A DNA stretch of 64,000 nucleotides from the NCBI GenBank assembly GCA_963823675.1, contig CAWGMT010000012.1, positions 1,426,001-1,490,000 of the forward strand, in the 5' to 3' direction. A program made the translations under genes and the position numbers. Of the stretch, positions 43,414-52,558 are shown piece by piece. Position 1 is the first letter of the stretch. Every line of letters starts with the position of its first letter. The notes under the pieces were generated by a model. It was not told where the DNA came from, did no database searches, and worked only from the letters and a program-made list of their open reading frames with translations. Source of the DNA: CAWGMT01 sp963823675. Its GTDB lineage: Bacteria > Planctomycetota > Planctomycetia > Isosphaerales > Isosphaeraceae.

Positions 43414-44069
43414 CTCGCGATGCCGACATCTCCGCATTGCTCTTGAAGCGCGCTGCCGCGGGCGACCAGACCGCGGTCGAGGATCTGCTCGCGCTTCATC
43501 GAGATCGACTTAAGCGTATGGTGCGCTTACGATTGAGCCGCAGACTTTCGAGTCGCGTTGACGACTCGGATGTCGTCCAGGAATCGCTGGCCGAATGCGC
43601 TTGCCGATTACCCGATTACCTCGCCGACCCGAAACTTCCGTTCTATCTCTGGCTGCGGCACATGACGGGACTCAAGCTCGCCGAAATCCATCGCCGCCAC
43701 CTGGGAACGCAGCTCCGTGACGTCGATCGTGAGGTGACGCTGCACCGCGGCGGCCTGCCGGAAGCCGATTCCATGTCTTTGGCGGCCCAGCTCTTAGGTC
43801 AGCTCACGACCCCATCAAAAGCGGCCATCAAAGCTGAGACTCGACTGGTTGTTCAAGAAGCTCTCAACGAAATGGACCCCGTGGATCGCGAGGTGCTAGC
43901 TCTCAAACACTTCGAGCAACTCTCGACCGTCGAAATCGCTGAGGTGCTGGGATTGTCCAAGGCCGGCGCCGGCAGCCGTTATCTGCGCGCCATCAAACGA
44001 CTGAAAGAGATTCTGTCGCATGTACCGGGTCTCATCGACAATGGCCCATATGCGGCGGGGGCAGGGTAA
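43410..44069 (+). CDS. ECF RNA polymerase sigma factor
   Basis: 219 residues. Region 2: HRDRLKRMVRLRLSRRLSSR, DDSDVVQESLAECACRLPDY and LWLRHMTGLKLAEIHRRHLG. Region 4: ALNEMDPVDREVLALKHFEQ followed by LSTVEIAEVLGLSKAGAGSRYLRAIKRLKEIL (helix-turn-helix). This is the ECF class that planctomycetes pair with Ser/Thr kinases. The stop codon TAA touches the ATG of the kinase gene with no gap, so the two are cotranscribed and probably functionally linked: the kinase may modify or sequester the sigma factor. The N-terminus is preceded by the upstream element at 43359. Confidence 0.9.
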   Translation: MTRDADISALLLKRAAAGDQTAVEDLLALHRDRLKRMVRLRLSRRLSSRVDDSDVVQESLAECACRLPDYLADPKLPFYLWLRHMTGLKLAEIHRRHLGTQLRDVDREVTLHRGGLPEADSMSLAAQLLGQLTTPSKAAIKAETRLVVQEALNEMDPVDREVLALKHFEQLSTVEIAEVLGLSKAGAGSRYLRAIKRLKEILSHVPGLIDNGPYAAGAG

Positions 44070-47000
44070 ATGGACTCATCCGAATCGAATTCCCAAGCGG
44101 TCCTGGAGCTCGCTGAAGACTTTCTCGCACGGTATCGCAACGGCGAACGACCGTCCCTCAAAGAGTATCTCGACCGATATCCGGGACTCGCGGCGGAGAT
44201 CAAGGAGGTCTTCCCGGCGATGGCGATGATGGAGAACATCGCCGTCGTGGATGAGTCGCTCGAAAAAGGCCCGGAAACTAGGAGTGACAAGCCCGCTGGC
44301 GGATCGTTCGAGCAGCTCGGCGATTATCGGATCATTCGTGAGATTGGCCACGGAGGCATGGGGATCGTTTACGAGGCGGAGCAGGTTTCGCTCGGCCGGC
44401 ATGTCGCCCTCAAAGTTCTTCTCCGTCAGGCTCTGAAGGACATCAAGCAGAAACGGCGCTTCGAGCGGGAAGCGCGAGCCGCGGCCAAACTGCACCATAC
44501 CAACATCGTGCCTGTGTTTGGCGTGGGCGAGCACAACGGATTGCCGTACTACGTCATGCAGCACATTTCGGGCCTGGGACTCGATGCGGTCCTGAATGAG
44601 TTGAATCACATCAAGCTGGGCGGTTCCAAGCCCAGGAGCGCCGATGACGAATCTCTCAGTCGCAGCGGCGTGACTGTGGCCGAGATAGCACATTCGCTCT
44701 TGACCGGTGCGTTTCCGCATGCGGAAGTCGCCATCGACGGCAAGCGCGCCGCCGCGGCGACCGTGCTCCTGGACGCGGTGGAAGCAGACGGAGGAACGAG
44801 CCGCCCAGGTGATGCTGAGTTCGCCCTGGCCGATCGCGGCCCTGCCACGGACACCTCTCGTTCCGGCCAGCGCTTCGAGTCGTTCGACCTCTCGGGGTCC
44901 TCACCTTCGCTTCCCGGAGCCGGAAGTGCGGTTTCGGGGCGAAAGAACGCGGCCAGGAAGTACACGTACTGGCAAAGCGTCGCCAACATCGGCCGGCAGG
45001 TGGCCGACGCGCTGGACTACGCGCATAAACAGGGAATTCTGCATCGCGACATCAAACCGTCGAACCTGCTCTTGGACGTGCGCGGCACCGTGTGGGTCAC
45101 GGACTTCGGGCTTGCCAAGGTGGCCGGGCCCGGGGCGGATAACCTGACCCACACCGGCGACATCCTGGGCACGCTCCGCTACATGCCGCCCGAGGCGTTC
45201 GAAGGAACGAGCGACGCCCGTAGCGATGTCTATTCGCTGGGCCTGACGCTTTACGAGCTGCTGGCGATGCGGCCGGCGTTCGCGGAAAAAGATCGCAACA
45301 AGCTCATCAAGATGGTGACTTCTGAAGAGCCGACGCGCCTCGACCGCGTGAGCCAGGAAGTTCCGCGCAACCTCGTCACGATCGTTCAAAAGTCGATCGA
45401 CAGAGAACCGTCACAACGCTACGCCACAGCCGAGGAATTGGCTGCTGATCTAGAGCGATTCCTCGATGATGAGCCGATTCTGGCCCGGCGACAATCGCAG
45501 TTGGAGCGATACGCTCGGTGGGCGCGTCACAATCCGGGAATCGCCGTGCTGGGAGCGGCTCTGACGGCCCTCTTCGTGACGGTGACCATTGCGTCAGTCA
45601 TGGTTGCGCGCTTCATGGCACAGTCGGCCGCCGACGAACGACGGGCCAGGCTGGAAGCTGTGGAGGCGCAAAAGAGGGAGGCCGAGGAACGGACCAAGGC
45701 CGAACAAGCAAAGCAAGTCGCCGAGAGCAGTTTCGCGGAGGCACGCGAGGCCGAGCGATTGGCTCGGGCCGCCGAGCAACAGGGCCGCAGGCTGCTCTAT
45801 ATCACCGATATGCAGCTCGCCCCATTTGTGTGGAGTGACGACCGATCCACGTCCGACCAGCTCCGCATCTTGCTGGCCAAACACATTCCGTCTGAAAGGA
45901 TGAAGGATGAAGGCGGAAGGACGCCTGATGAAAGCCCCGACCTTCGGGGCTTTGAATGGTACTACTACCAGCACCTGCTGGAACATAGCGCCGCGGTTTT
46001 CTCGGAGCCCGGTCTGTCCGTCGTCGCCGGGACATTCACCGCAAACGGTCAACTGGTGACGCTCGATGAAAACGGCCAGTTGCGGCGCTTCGATTTGGAT
46101 TCGCAGCAAGAAGACGAGGCGAGCCGCCGCGACCTGGCCAAGGGCTCCATCGCTTCTGCCCGGGCCTTGTCGCCCGACAGCCGGCTGGCGGCGCTCGGCG
46201 AACGGAACAAGATTCACGTATTTGATACGGCGACGGGGAAAGAAACCTTCTCGATTGATTCCGCAGATACGCTCTACCGCCGCCCGATCTTCTCACGGTA
46301 CGCTGAGCGGCTCATAATCGTCGACGACAAGATTCGGTGGTTGAGCGCCACAAGCGGCGAGGTAATCGCAACCGCACCAGAGAGATTCAACAACCTGTAC
46401 AGCGTGGCCTTGTCAGCCGATGGTCTGACGCTGGCCGTCGTCGGCCATGGTCAGACCGGCCACCAGATTTCGATCTTCCGCGTGGACGTGACCGCGAAGA
46501 AAGTGGTTCCGCTGGCAAAGGACATCGCCACCAGGGGAACGTTGTATGCCTCCGCGCTCAGTCCCGACGGCCGACGACTCGCTGTCGGCGGAAAACTGTC
46601 GGCAGCTCTGTTCGTTTTCGACACAGCCACCGGCCGCTCGATCGCACAGCACTTGTCCGCTCACGCCTCTCCCATCGCGGCGATGGCGTTTTCCGGCGAC
46701 GGCGCGAAGCTGGCCACGGCCGATGCCGAAGGGACGATCAAGATCTGGACGGACGAAGAGAAGCTGAACTCGAAGAGCGCGGCGCTCTTGACGTTCAAGG
46801 GTCGGCAAGGGGCGATCCATAGCCTTGATTTTTCGAGCGATGGCAAGCGGCTGGTCACGATTGGCGCCGACAAGACGGCCAGAGTCTGGAATCTGGCCAA
46901 TGCCGGTGCGGCAATCCGGCCATTGGAACGGTCCGGCTCGTCCCTCGTGGCACGTTTCTCGCCCGATGCGCAACTGATCGCCTGCGCCGACGGCAACAGC

Positions 47001-50000
47001 GTACGTCTCTGGGACGCCGCCACGGGGCGACTCGTGCGCGAACTGTCGCTCGGCGAGGAGGGTCGAGTTTCCAGCATGGCGTTCTCGCCCACCGACAACC
47101 GCCTGCTGGCCGTCGGGTACGGCGGAGCCGCTAGCGACTCGCATGTCGCCCTTGTGGACATCGATGCTGGAGTGGAAATCGCGCGGTTGCCGGGAGCGAC
47201 CGATCTGCCGGGTCTCAAGGGAGACGCTGACTTTAGCGCAGTCGGTGCGCTGGCTTTTTCGCCCGATGGAAAGTACCTGGTCGCCGGGTTCGGCGCAAAG
47301 AGGCTGTATGCAGGCGGGAGTTTTCCCGCTCCGCTGAAGGTCTGGGAGGTTGCCACGCGCAGACCGATCGGCCACCTGAATGGGCACACGAACTTCTGTG
47401 TTGCTCTCGACTTCTCGCCGGACGGAAAGCTGCTGGCCAGCGGCAGCCGCGACGGGTCGGCGATCCTCTGGTCGACGGCGACCTGGAAAAAGGCCCAGAC
47501 GCTCCAGAATCCCGATCAGGACACGATCACCGGCGGATCGGGACGACGGGGCACGGTCGAGGATCTGGTCTTTTCCCCGGACGGCAAGAGCCTGGCCCTG
47601 GCCAGTTATGGCGGGACCGTGCAGTTGTGGGACGTCGCCACCGGAAAACTCATGGAAACGCTCGAGGGGCATTCCAGTGCGGTCAGCGCCGTTGCGTTTT
47701 CGCCGGATGGTCGCACCCTGGCCTCGGGCAGCAATGACCAGACGGTCCGCCTCTGGAATGTCCAGACGCGGCGCGAGCTCTTGCAGTTGGATCCCTGCAC
47801 CGTCGAGCTGGGTCAAGTGCGAACACTCTCGTTTTCCCCCGACGGCAAGCACTTGTTGGCTGGAGGTGACAGGAGCGCCGCCTTCTGGTCCGCCGCGCCC
47901 GTCGTCTGGAACGATTCCGACCGAGCCGCCGAAAAACTGCGAAGGCTGCTCTATTCCAACGCCGACTTCCCGAGCCGCATCCGGATGTTGTCCGAGAACC
48001 TCCGGCTGCACGAAGCACTGGCCAAGCTCGACCTGAAGGATGTGCGTGTTCGGGCCGCCCTGGCCGCCACGCGAGCCAACTGGCATGCCTCACAAGAGCG
48101 GTGGGCCCTGGCCGCCAAGGAGGTTGACCGGTTGCTGGCCTTGGCGAAGGAGGAAGGCGGAAGGGCTCCTGACGAAAGGATGAAGGATGAAGGCGGAAGG
48201 ATGAAGGAGGAAACCATGCCTTCGGGGTCAGATCAGTCTGGTTCATCGTTCATCCTTCATCCTTCATCCTTTCCGAATGGTTCATCCTTCATCCCTCATC
48301 CCTCATCCTTCATTCCTCATGCTTCATCCTTCCTGCGCACTCCCGGACTGCTTCGCCTGGCGATGGCCCTGTTGCAAGAGAATCGGCCCGCCTTCGCGGC
48401 CACACTGTTGCAAGGAGGCGCCAAACGCCGCACCGAGGATGGCCTTCCCACCCCCACTGGCGATGTAGGACCTGGCTTCGCGTACTCGGCCGAAAGGGAG
48501 CGATTCGTCAACGATCCGGCGACCGGCGAACTGTTGTGTTCCCTCAGCCTGGCCGTCAATGAGCGGCTCGCCAGAGAGCCGCGAAACCCCGCGCTTTGGG
48601 AGCTGCGCGCCGAGCTCGCCGGCCAATGGTCCGACGCGAAGGCCCAGGTGGCCGACTACACGGCCGCCATCGAAGCCTTAGCCCGGCAGAAACCCGAGGC
48701 CGCGAGCGCCGACCTCAAGCGGCTCTACGGCCGCCGGGGCAATGCTCATCTCGCCTCGCGGCAGTGGCGGCAGGCGGTCGACGATTACGCCCACGTCGTG
48801 ACCGAGAAGACAGAGGACGAAGCCCTACTTTCCAACCAGGCGCTCGCGATGGCCGAGGCGATGCTTTCATCGGCGTCGAGCGATCGCGCCGCGATCGACC
48901 GGGAACAGAAACGCCTCCGAGTGGCGAAGATCGCCGATCCCTGGCGGAAGCTGGCGGCGGCCTATCGACTCCAAGGCGACCAGCGCGCCATCGACCGACT
49001 GGTCGAGCGACGTCCGGAGTTGGCGGGCCCGGTCGGCGACCTGTTCACCGAGGGAAACGACCAAGACAAGGACGGGCGGCGGGCGATTGCCCTCTACAGC
49101 AAGGCGATCACGGCGAAGACGACCGACATCGATCTACTCTCGAACCGCGCCCGCGCCCATGAGGCCCTGAAAAACTGGGATGCCGCCGCGGCCGACTGGT
49201 CGCGGGCGACGACCGGGAGTCCGGACGGGGCAAGACGGCTTGCCGAGTTTGCAAGACGGCTTGCTGCCGGCGGCCAGGCTCCGTTGGCGAAAGGTCAATA
49301 TGAAAAGTCCCGAGCACTTTACGAGAAATCGCTGGCGGCGGACCCGGAAAATGTCCTGCTCGTCGCGGAGGTGGCTCAACTCCTCTTCGATGAGTATGAA
49401 AATGAGAGCGCCACGCGATGGATCGTCCTCAAGCCGACGGAAATGAAATCAAAAGGCGGCGCGACTCTGACGCTCCAGGACGATGGCTCGATCCTCGCGG
49501 GTGGCGTGAATCCGCCGTCCGACGAGTACACCGTCGCGTTCATCGTCCCTGCACGGGTGGAAGTCCGCACGTTCAGGCTGGAGGCGCTATCGCACGAGTC
49601 GTTTCCCGGACATGGGCCGGGCCGGGGGACGAGGGGGAGCGTCCTGGGATTGTTCGAATTAACGCGCTGGGATCTAACGGTGAAGCGCCCAAACAGTGCG
49701 GATTCGCCGCGCCCGCTCTCTTTCCGCGCTGCCGCGGCTGACCATAACATGAACAACGCTCGGTTGGGCCTGCACGGCGGATGGAATATCTCATGGGACG
49801 CCGGGAGGAATCACACCTCGGTCTGGACCGTGTCCGACCCGATCACGTTGGAAGCCGGCACCGAGATGCGTTCTGAAATGCGATTCAACCAGTACGCGGA
49901 TTGGGCCGATCAAAACCTCGGTCGATTTCGTCTGTCGCTATCCAGTGATCGTGCTGCCTTCGACGGGGAGCAGAAACGCTTCGCCGCCATGCAGGTGGCC

Positions 50001-50858
50001 GATCCCTGGGGCAGACTGGCGGCAGCCTATTGGCTCGTTGGCGATCACGAGGCGCTCGACAAGTTGCTCAATCGCCACCCGCTAGGGCCAGTCAACATGG
50101 GCGATCTGTACGCGGCCGAACGGGATTGGGAGCGGGCCATAGCCGAATATCGCAAGCTGGTTACCGGACAAACGGCCGACGGCGACTTGTTAACCAAACT
50201 CGCCGCGGCCTACCAGGCTGCGGGCCGCACGCGCGAGGCGGTCGCGTACATGGCGCGGGCATCCGCCGCCGATCCGGAGGATACGATACGCTCTCTGAGG
50301 GTCGCCGCTCGCCAGGCGTGGTTCGGGCAGGACAAGGAGCTCGCCGCCACTCGCGAGCGGATCCTCGCTTTCGCCAGCGGCACCAACGACGCGGGCACGG
50401 CCGAGCGCACGGCCAAGGCATGCAGCATCCTGCCCTCCGCCGACAAGGCGCAGCGCGAAGCGGCGCTCGCGCTTGGCCGAAAGGCGGTGCATCTTGGTCC
50501 GGGTAATGACTGGTTCCTGCTGGCCCTCGGCATGGCCGAATACCGTAGCGGTCATTTCCCGGAGGCCAACGCCGCGCTCTGCGACCCGGGCACTGGCGGC
50601 CCCCCCTACTTAACGCCGACCTTCTCCTTCTACCGCGCGATGAGCCTGTATCGCCAGGGCAAGAAGGACGAGGCCCGCAAGCTCGCGATCGCGGCCGCGG
50701 CCAAGATGCAGCCGCCGCCCAAGGATGAGAACAACCCGCTGGCCGGCGGTGGCGACGACGAAAACGAGCTGATCATGTGGCTAGCCTGCAAGGAAGCGAA
50801 GGCCATGATCCAATTCGACTCGCCCTCCGCCACGGCGGCGCCTCCCGACGGGGAGTGA
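44070..50858 (+). CDS. Giant membrane Ser/Thr kinase with WD40 and TPR regions
   Basis: 2262 residues, uninterrupted. Kinase at about 85-450: GHGGMG (93-98), Lys115, HRDIKPSN (325-332) and DFG (345-347), with an insert of about 120 residues (176-298) in the middle of the domain. A membrane helix lies at about 490-515 (AVLGAALTALFVTVTIASVM). A coiled region (RRARLEAVEAQKREAEERTK) precedes some 13 WD40-type blades at about 650-1295 (SVALSADGLTLAVVG through LSFSPDGKHLLAGGD). TPR-type helices follow (LWELRAELAGQWSDAKAQVADYTAAIE; LLVAEVAQLLFDEYE). At about 1789-1964 is a beta-sandwich like that in the cytochrome gene at 16144-16630, then more TPRs. Two segments (codons 609-617 and 1369-1422) are translated GGATGAAGG-type repeats. 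Expected topology: kinase inside, propeller and TPRs outside. Directly follows its sigma factor. Confidence 0.88.
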   Translation: MDSSESNSQAVLELAEDFLARYRNGERPSLKEYLDRYPGLAAEIKEVFPAMAMMENIAVVDESLEKGPETRSDKPAGGSFEQLGDYRIIREIGHGGMGIVYEAEQVSLGRHVALKVLLRQALKDIKQKRRFEREARAAAKLHHTNIVPVFGVGEHNGLPYYVMQHISGLGLDAVLNELNHIKLGGSKPRSADDESLSRSGVTVAEIAHSLLTGAFPHAEVAIDGKRAAAATVLLDAVEADGGTSRPGDAEFALADRGPATDTSRSGQRFESFDLSGSSPSLPGAGSAVSGRKNAARKYTYWQSVANIGRQVADALDYAHKQGILHRDIKPSNLLLDVRGTVWVTDFGLAKVAGPGADNLTHTGDILGTLRYMPPEAFEGTSDARSDVYSLGLTLYELLAMRPAFAEKDRNKLIKMVTSEEPTRLDRVSQEVPRNLVTIVQKSIDREPSQRYATAEELAADLERFLDDEPILARRQSQLERYARWARHNPGIAVLGAALTALFVTVTIASVMVARFMAQSAADERRARLEAVEAQKREAEERTKAEQAKQVAESSFAEAREAERLARAAEQQGRRLLYITDMQLAPFVWSDDRSTSDQLRILLAKHIPSERMKDEGGRTPDESPDLRGFEWYYYQHLLEHSAAVFSEPGLSVVAGTFTANGQLVTLDENGQLRRFDLDSQQEDEASRRDLAKGSIASARALSPDSRLAALGERNKIHVFDTATGKETFSIDSADTLYRRPIFSRYAERLIIVDDKIRWLSATSGEVIATAPERFNNLYSVALSADGLTLAVVGHGQTGHQISIFRVDVTAKKVVPLAKDIATRGTLYASALSPDGRRLAVGGKLSAALFVFDTATGRSIAQHLSAHASPIAAMAFSGDGAKLATADAEGTIKIWTDEEKLNSKSAALLTFKGRQGAIHSLDFSSDGKRLVTIGADKTARVWNLANAGAAIRPLERSGSSLVARFSPDAQLIACADGNSVRLWDAATGRLVRELSLGEEGRVSSMAFSPTDNRLLAVGYGGAASDSHVALVDIDAGVEIARLPGATDLPGLKGDADFSAVGALAFSPDGKYLVAGFGAKRLYAGGSFPAPLKVWEVATRRPIGHLNGHTNFCVALDFSPDGKLLASGSRDGSAILWSTATWKKAQTLQNPDQDTITGGSGRRGTVEDLVFSPDGKSLALASYGGTVQLWDVATGKLMETLEGHSSAVSAVAFSPDGRTLASGSNDQTVRLWNVQTRRELLQLDPCTVELGQVRTLSFSPDGKHLLAGGDRSAAFWSAAPVVWNDSDRAAEKLRRLLYSNADFPSRIRMLSENLRLHEALAKLDLKDVRVRAALAATRANWHASQERWALAAKEVDRLLALAKEEGGRAPDERMKDEGGRMKEETMPSGSDQSGSSFILHPSSFPNGSSFIPHPSSFIPHASSFLRTPGLLRLAMALLQENRPAFAATLLQGGAKRRTEDGLPTPTGDVGPGFAYSAERERFVNDPATGELLCSLSLAVNERLAREPRNPALWELRAELAGQWSDAKAQVADYTAAIEALARQKPEAASADLKRLYGRRGNAHLASRQWRQAVDDYAHVVTEKTEDEALLSNQALAMAEAMLSSASSDRAAIDREQKRLRVAKIADPWRKLAAAYRLQGDQRAIDRLVERRPELAGPVGDLFTEGNDQDKDGRRAIALYSKAITAKTTDIDLLSNRARAHEALKNWDAAAADWSRATTGSPDGARRLAEFARRLAAGGQAPLAKGQYEKSRALYEKSLAADPENVLLVAEVAQLLFDEYENESATRWIVLKPTEMKSKGGATLTLQDDGSILAGGVNPPSDEYTVAFIVPARVEVRTFRLEALSHESFPGHGPGRGTRGSVLGLFELTRWDLTVKRPNSADSPRPLSFRAAAADHNMNNARLGLHGGWNISWDAGRNHTSVWTVSDPITLEAGTEMRSEMRFNQYADWADQNLGRFRLSLSSDRAAFDGEQKRFAAMQVADPWGRLAAAYWLVGDHEALDKLLNRHPLGPVNMGDLYAAERDWERAIAEYRKLVTGQTADGDLLTKLAAAYQAAGRTREAVAYMARASAADPEDTIRSLRVAARQAWFGQDKELAATRERILAFASGTNDAGTAERTAKACSILPSADKAQREAALALGRKAVHLGPGNDWFLLALGMAEYRSGHFPEANAALCDPGTGGPPYLTPTFSFYRAMSLYRQGKKDEARKLAIAAAAKMQPPPKDENNPLAGGGDDENELIMWLACKEAKAMIQFDSPSATAAPPDGE
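45894..45921 (+). repeat. GGATGAAGG repeat inside the kinase gene, first copy
   Basis: 28 bases (GAAAGGATGAAGGATGAAGG core) identical to 48174-48201. Translated in frame as ERMKDEGGR within the linker before the WD40 region. Confidence 0.75.
48174..48332 (+). repeat. GGATGAAGG/TTCATCC inverted repeat inside the kinase gene
   Basis: The left arm (48174-48209) is rich in GGATGAAGG; the right arm (48242-48332) has many TTCATCC units in inverted orientation. Together they encode a Ser/His/Pro-rich insert (SSFILHPSSF and relatives) that breaks no frame. The transcript could form a long hairpin. A related plain repeat, without a partner arm, is at 52526-52547. Confidence 0.8.
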
Positions 50859-50944
50859 CCGAATTGCCGGGTTGGGGGGTTGGAGTCCGAGTTCCGCCTT
50901 TTGCGGCCATTTAGCCATTCAATTCAAAAAAACATGTGCGGTGA

Positions 50945-50985
50945 GCAAGACGAAAATCGTTCAAGCGCACCTCAAGAGAGTAGAG
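50945..50985 (+). promoter_or_regulatory. Conserved upstream element B
   Basis: GCAAGACGAAAATCGTTC, then GCGCACCT and AGAGTAGAG: 35 of 41 bases match the element at 43359-43399. Here no sigma factor gene follows; the next gene starts 270 bases on. It may be the trace of a lost or transferred sigma-kinase operon. Confidence 0.45.
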
Positions 50986-51068
50986 CGCACGATGCAAAAA
51001 AAATTTCTCCGGGGGATTTTCGCCTCAAACGGCGCATTGAAGAATGACGGACTTGCACGACAATCCTC

Positions 51069-51110
51069 TCAGATCATGATTTCGAGAAAACGATGATCTG
51101 ACATCGACTT
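51069..51110. repeat. TCAGATCAT palindrome, copy 1
   Basis: Perfect nine-base arms TCAGATCAT and ATGATCTGA around GATTTCGAGAAAACG, followed by ACATCGACTT. It lies upstream of the TIGR03118-type gene. A longer copy lies just after that gene at 52478. Confidence 0.75.
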
Positions 51111-51257
51111 TGCCTTGTGCGGAAAAATCGGAGGGCCGGGGAGGTTCCGCCGGCAAGCAGTCTCTCCCCGGCCCGGCACCATCCCGGCGATCGGTCTGCG
51201 CGCGAGGCGATGGCTTTTTCATTGTACCGCAGACCAGCTCTCGAAAGGAGAAGCATC

Positions 51258-52444
51258 ATGTGGTTCTCTTCCTGGCTGCGAAACGGGAAACGCTCCGCGC
51301 CCGCGGCGCACGGCGCACACAAACGTCCCCCCGCCGACGGGCCAGCTTCGGCCCGCGGCTGGAAGCGATCGAAGATCGCTGCCTGATGTCGACGGCCATC
51401 GTGCGAACCAACCTCGTGTCCGACGACACCCAGTTCACCCCGGCCCAGGTTCAGGACGCGAACCTGGTCAATCCCTGGGGGCTGGCTGCCAGTCCCACCG
51501 GCGAGTGGTGGGTGGCCAACGAGGGCACGGGCACCAGTACCCTGTACAAGACGTCGACCTCGCCACTTACGACCTTCTCGCTGGTTGTCGGCGTTCCGCC
51601 CAGTTCCACGAGCTCTCCGCACGGCGCGCCGACCGGTATCGTCTACAACCCCGGGGGCGGGTTCGACGTATCCGAAAAAGGCAGGACCGGCTCCAGTGAC
51701 TTCCTGTTCGCCACCGCCGACGGCACCATCTCCGGTTGGAGCCCGAGCGTGGATCCTACCCATGCCGTCGTCGCGGCTACCAACCCCGGCGCGATCTACC
51801 TCGGCCTGGCCATCGCCACGGACTCCCACCACGATACGCGGCTGTACGCGGCCGACTTCGCCAACGGCACCATCGATGTCTACGATCAGAGCTTCCATCT
51901 GGTAACGACCCTGCCCGGCAAGTTCACCGACTCCCAACTGCCGAGCGACTACCATCCGTTCAATATCCAGGCCATCGGCAATCGGCTCTACGTCGAATAC
52001 GCCCCGGCCGATGACGTCCTCGCCGGGACCGCGGCTCCGGGCGAAGGGGCCGTCGATGTCTACAACGCTGACGGCCAGTTGCTAGAGCGCCTGATCCGCC
52101 CCGACGACACCCACATCAATCAGCCTTGGGCAGTCGTGATGGCCCCCTCGAACTTTGGCGCGTTCAGCAACGATCTGCTGGTCGGCAATTTCGGTGACGG
52201 CACCATCAACGCCTTCGATCCCAGGAACGGCGATTTTGTCGGCGAGCTGAAAAACGCCAAGGGCCAGCCGATCGTCATCACGCACCTGTGGGGGCTGGCG
52301 TTCGGCAACGGCGGCGCCGCCGGCCCCAAGAACACGCTGTACTTCACTGCCGGCCTGACGTCGCACCTGGCCCCCAGCGACAACCCGTTCCACGGCGTGT
52401 TTGGCTCCCTGCAAATTGAGCGGACCCGACCAGGGGGGAGATGA
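51258..52444 (+). CDS. Secreted TIGR03118-family protein with LEAIEDRCLMS motif
   Basis: The ATG at 51258 is preceded by AAAGGAG at good spacing and reads MWFSSWLRNGKRSAPAA; a one-base frame change near 51310 is then needed to reach RRRASFGPRLEAIEDRCLMS (a GTG at 51260 would avoid it). The body matches the TIGR03118 family: LVSDDTQFTPAQVQDANLVNPWGLAASPTGEWWVANEGTG, then GTPTGIVYNPGGGF-like segments, LYAADFANGTIDVYDQSF and LLVGNFGDGTINAFDP. This is a six-bladed propeller-like fold, about 395 residues. The N-terminal EDRCLMS signature, shared with the protein at 10723, marks exported planctomycete surface proteins. Function unknown. Confidence 0.75.
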
Positions 52445-52477
52445 ACGGTCAACGGGGGCGTGCCCGGCCCCGTGGGA

Positions 52478-52526
52478 AAGTCGGTGTCAGATCATGGTTT
52501 CGAGAAAGGATGATTTGACACCGACT
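52478..52526. repeat. TCAGATCAT palindrome, copy 2 (long form)
   Basis: Arms of 18 bases (AAGTCGGTGTCAGATCAT and ATGATTTGACACCGACTT, one G-T pair) around a 13-base loop. Together with the shorter copy at 51069 it brackets the TIGR03118-type gene. It is followed by TTCATCC repeats (52526-52547). Confidence 0.8.
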
Positions 52527-52558
52527 TCATCCTTCATCCTTCATCCCAGGAGACATCC

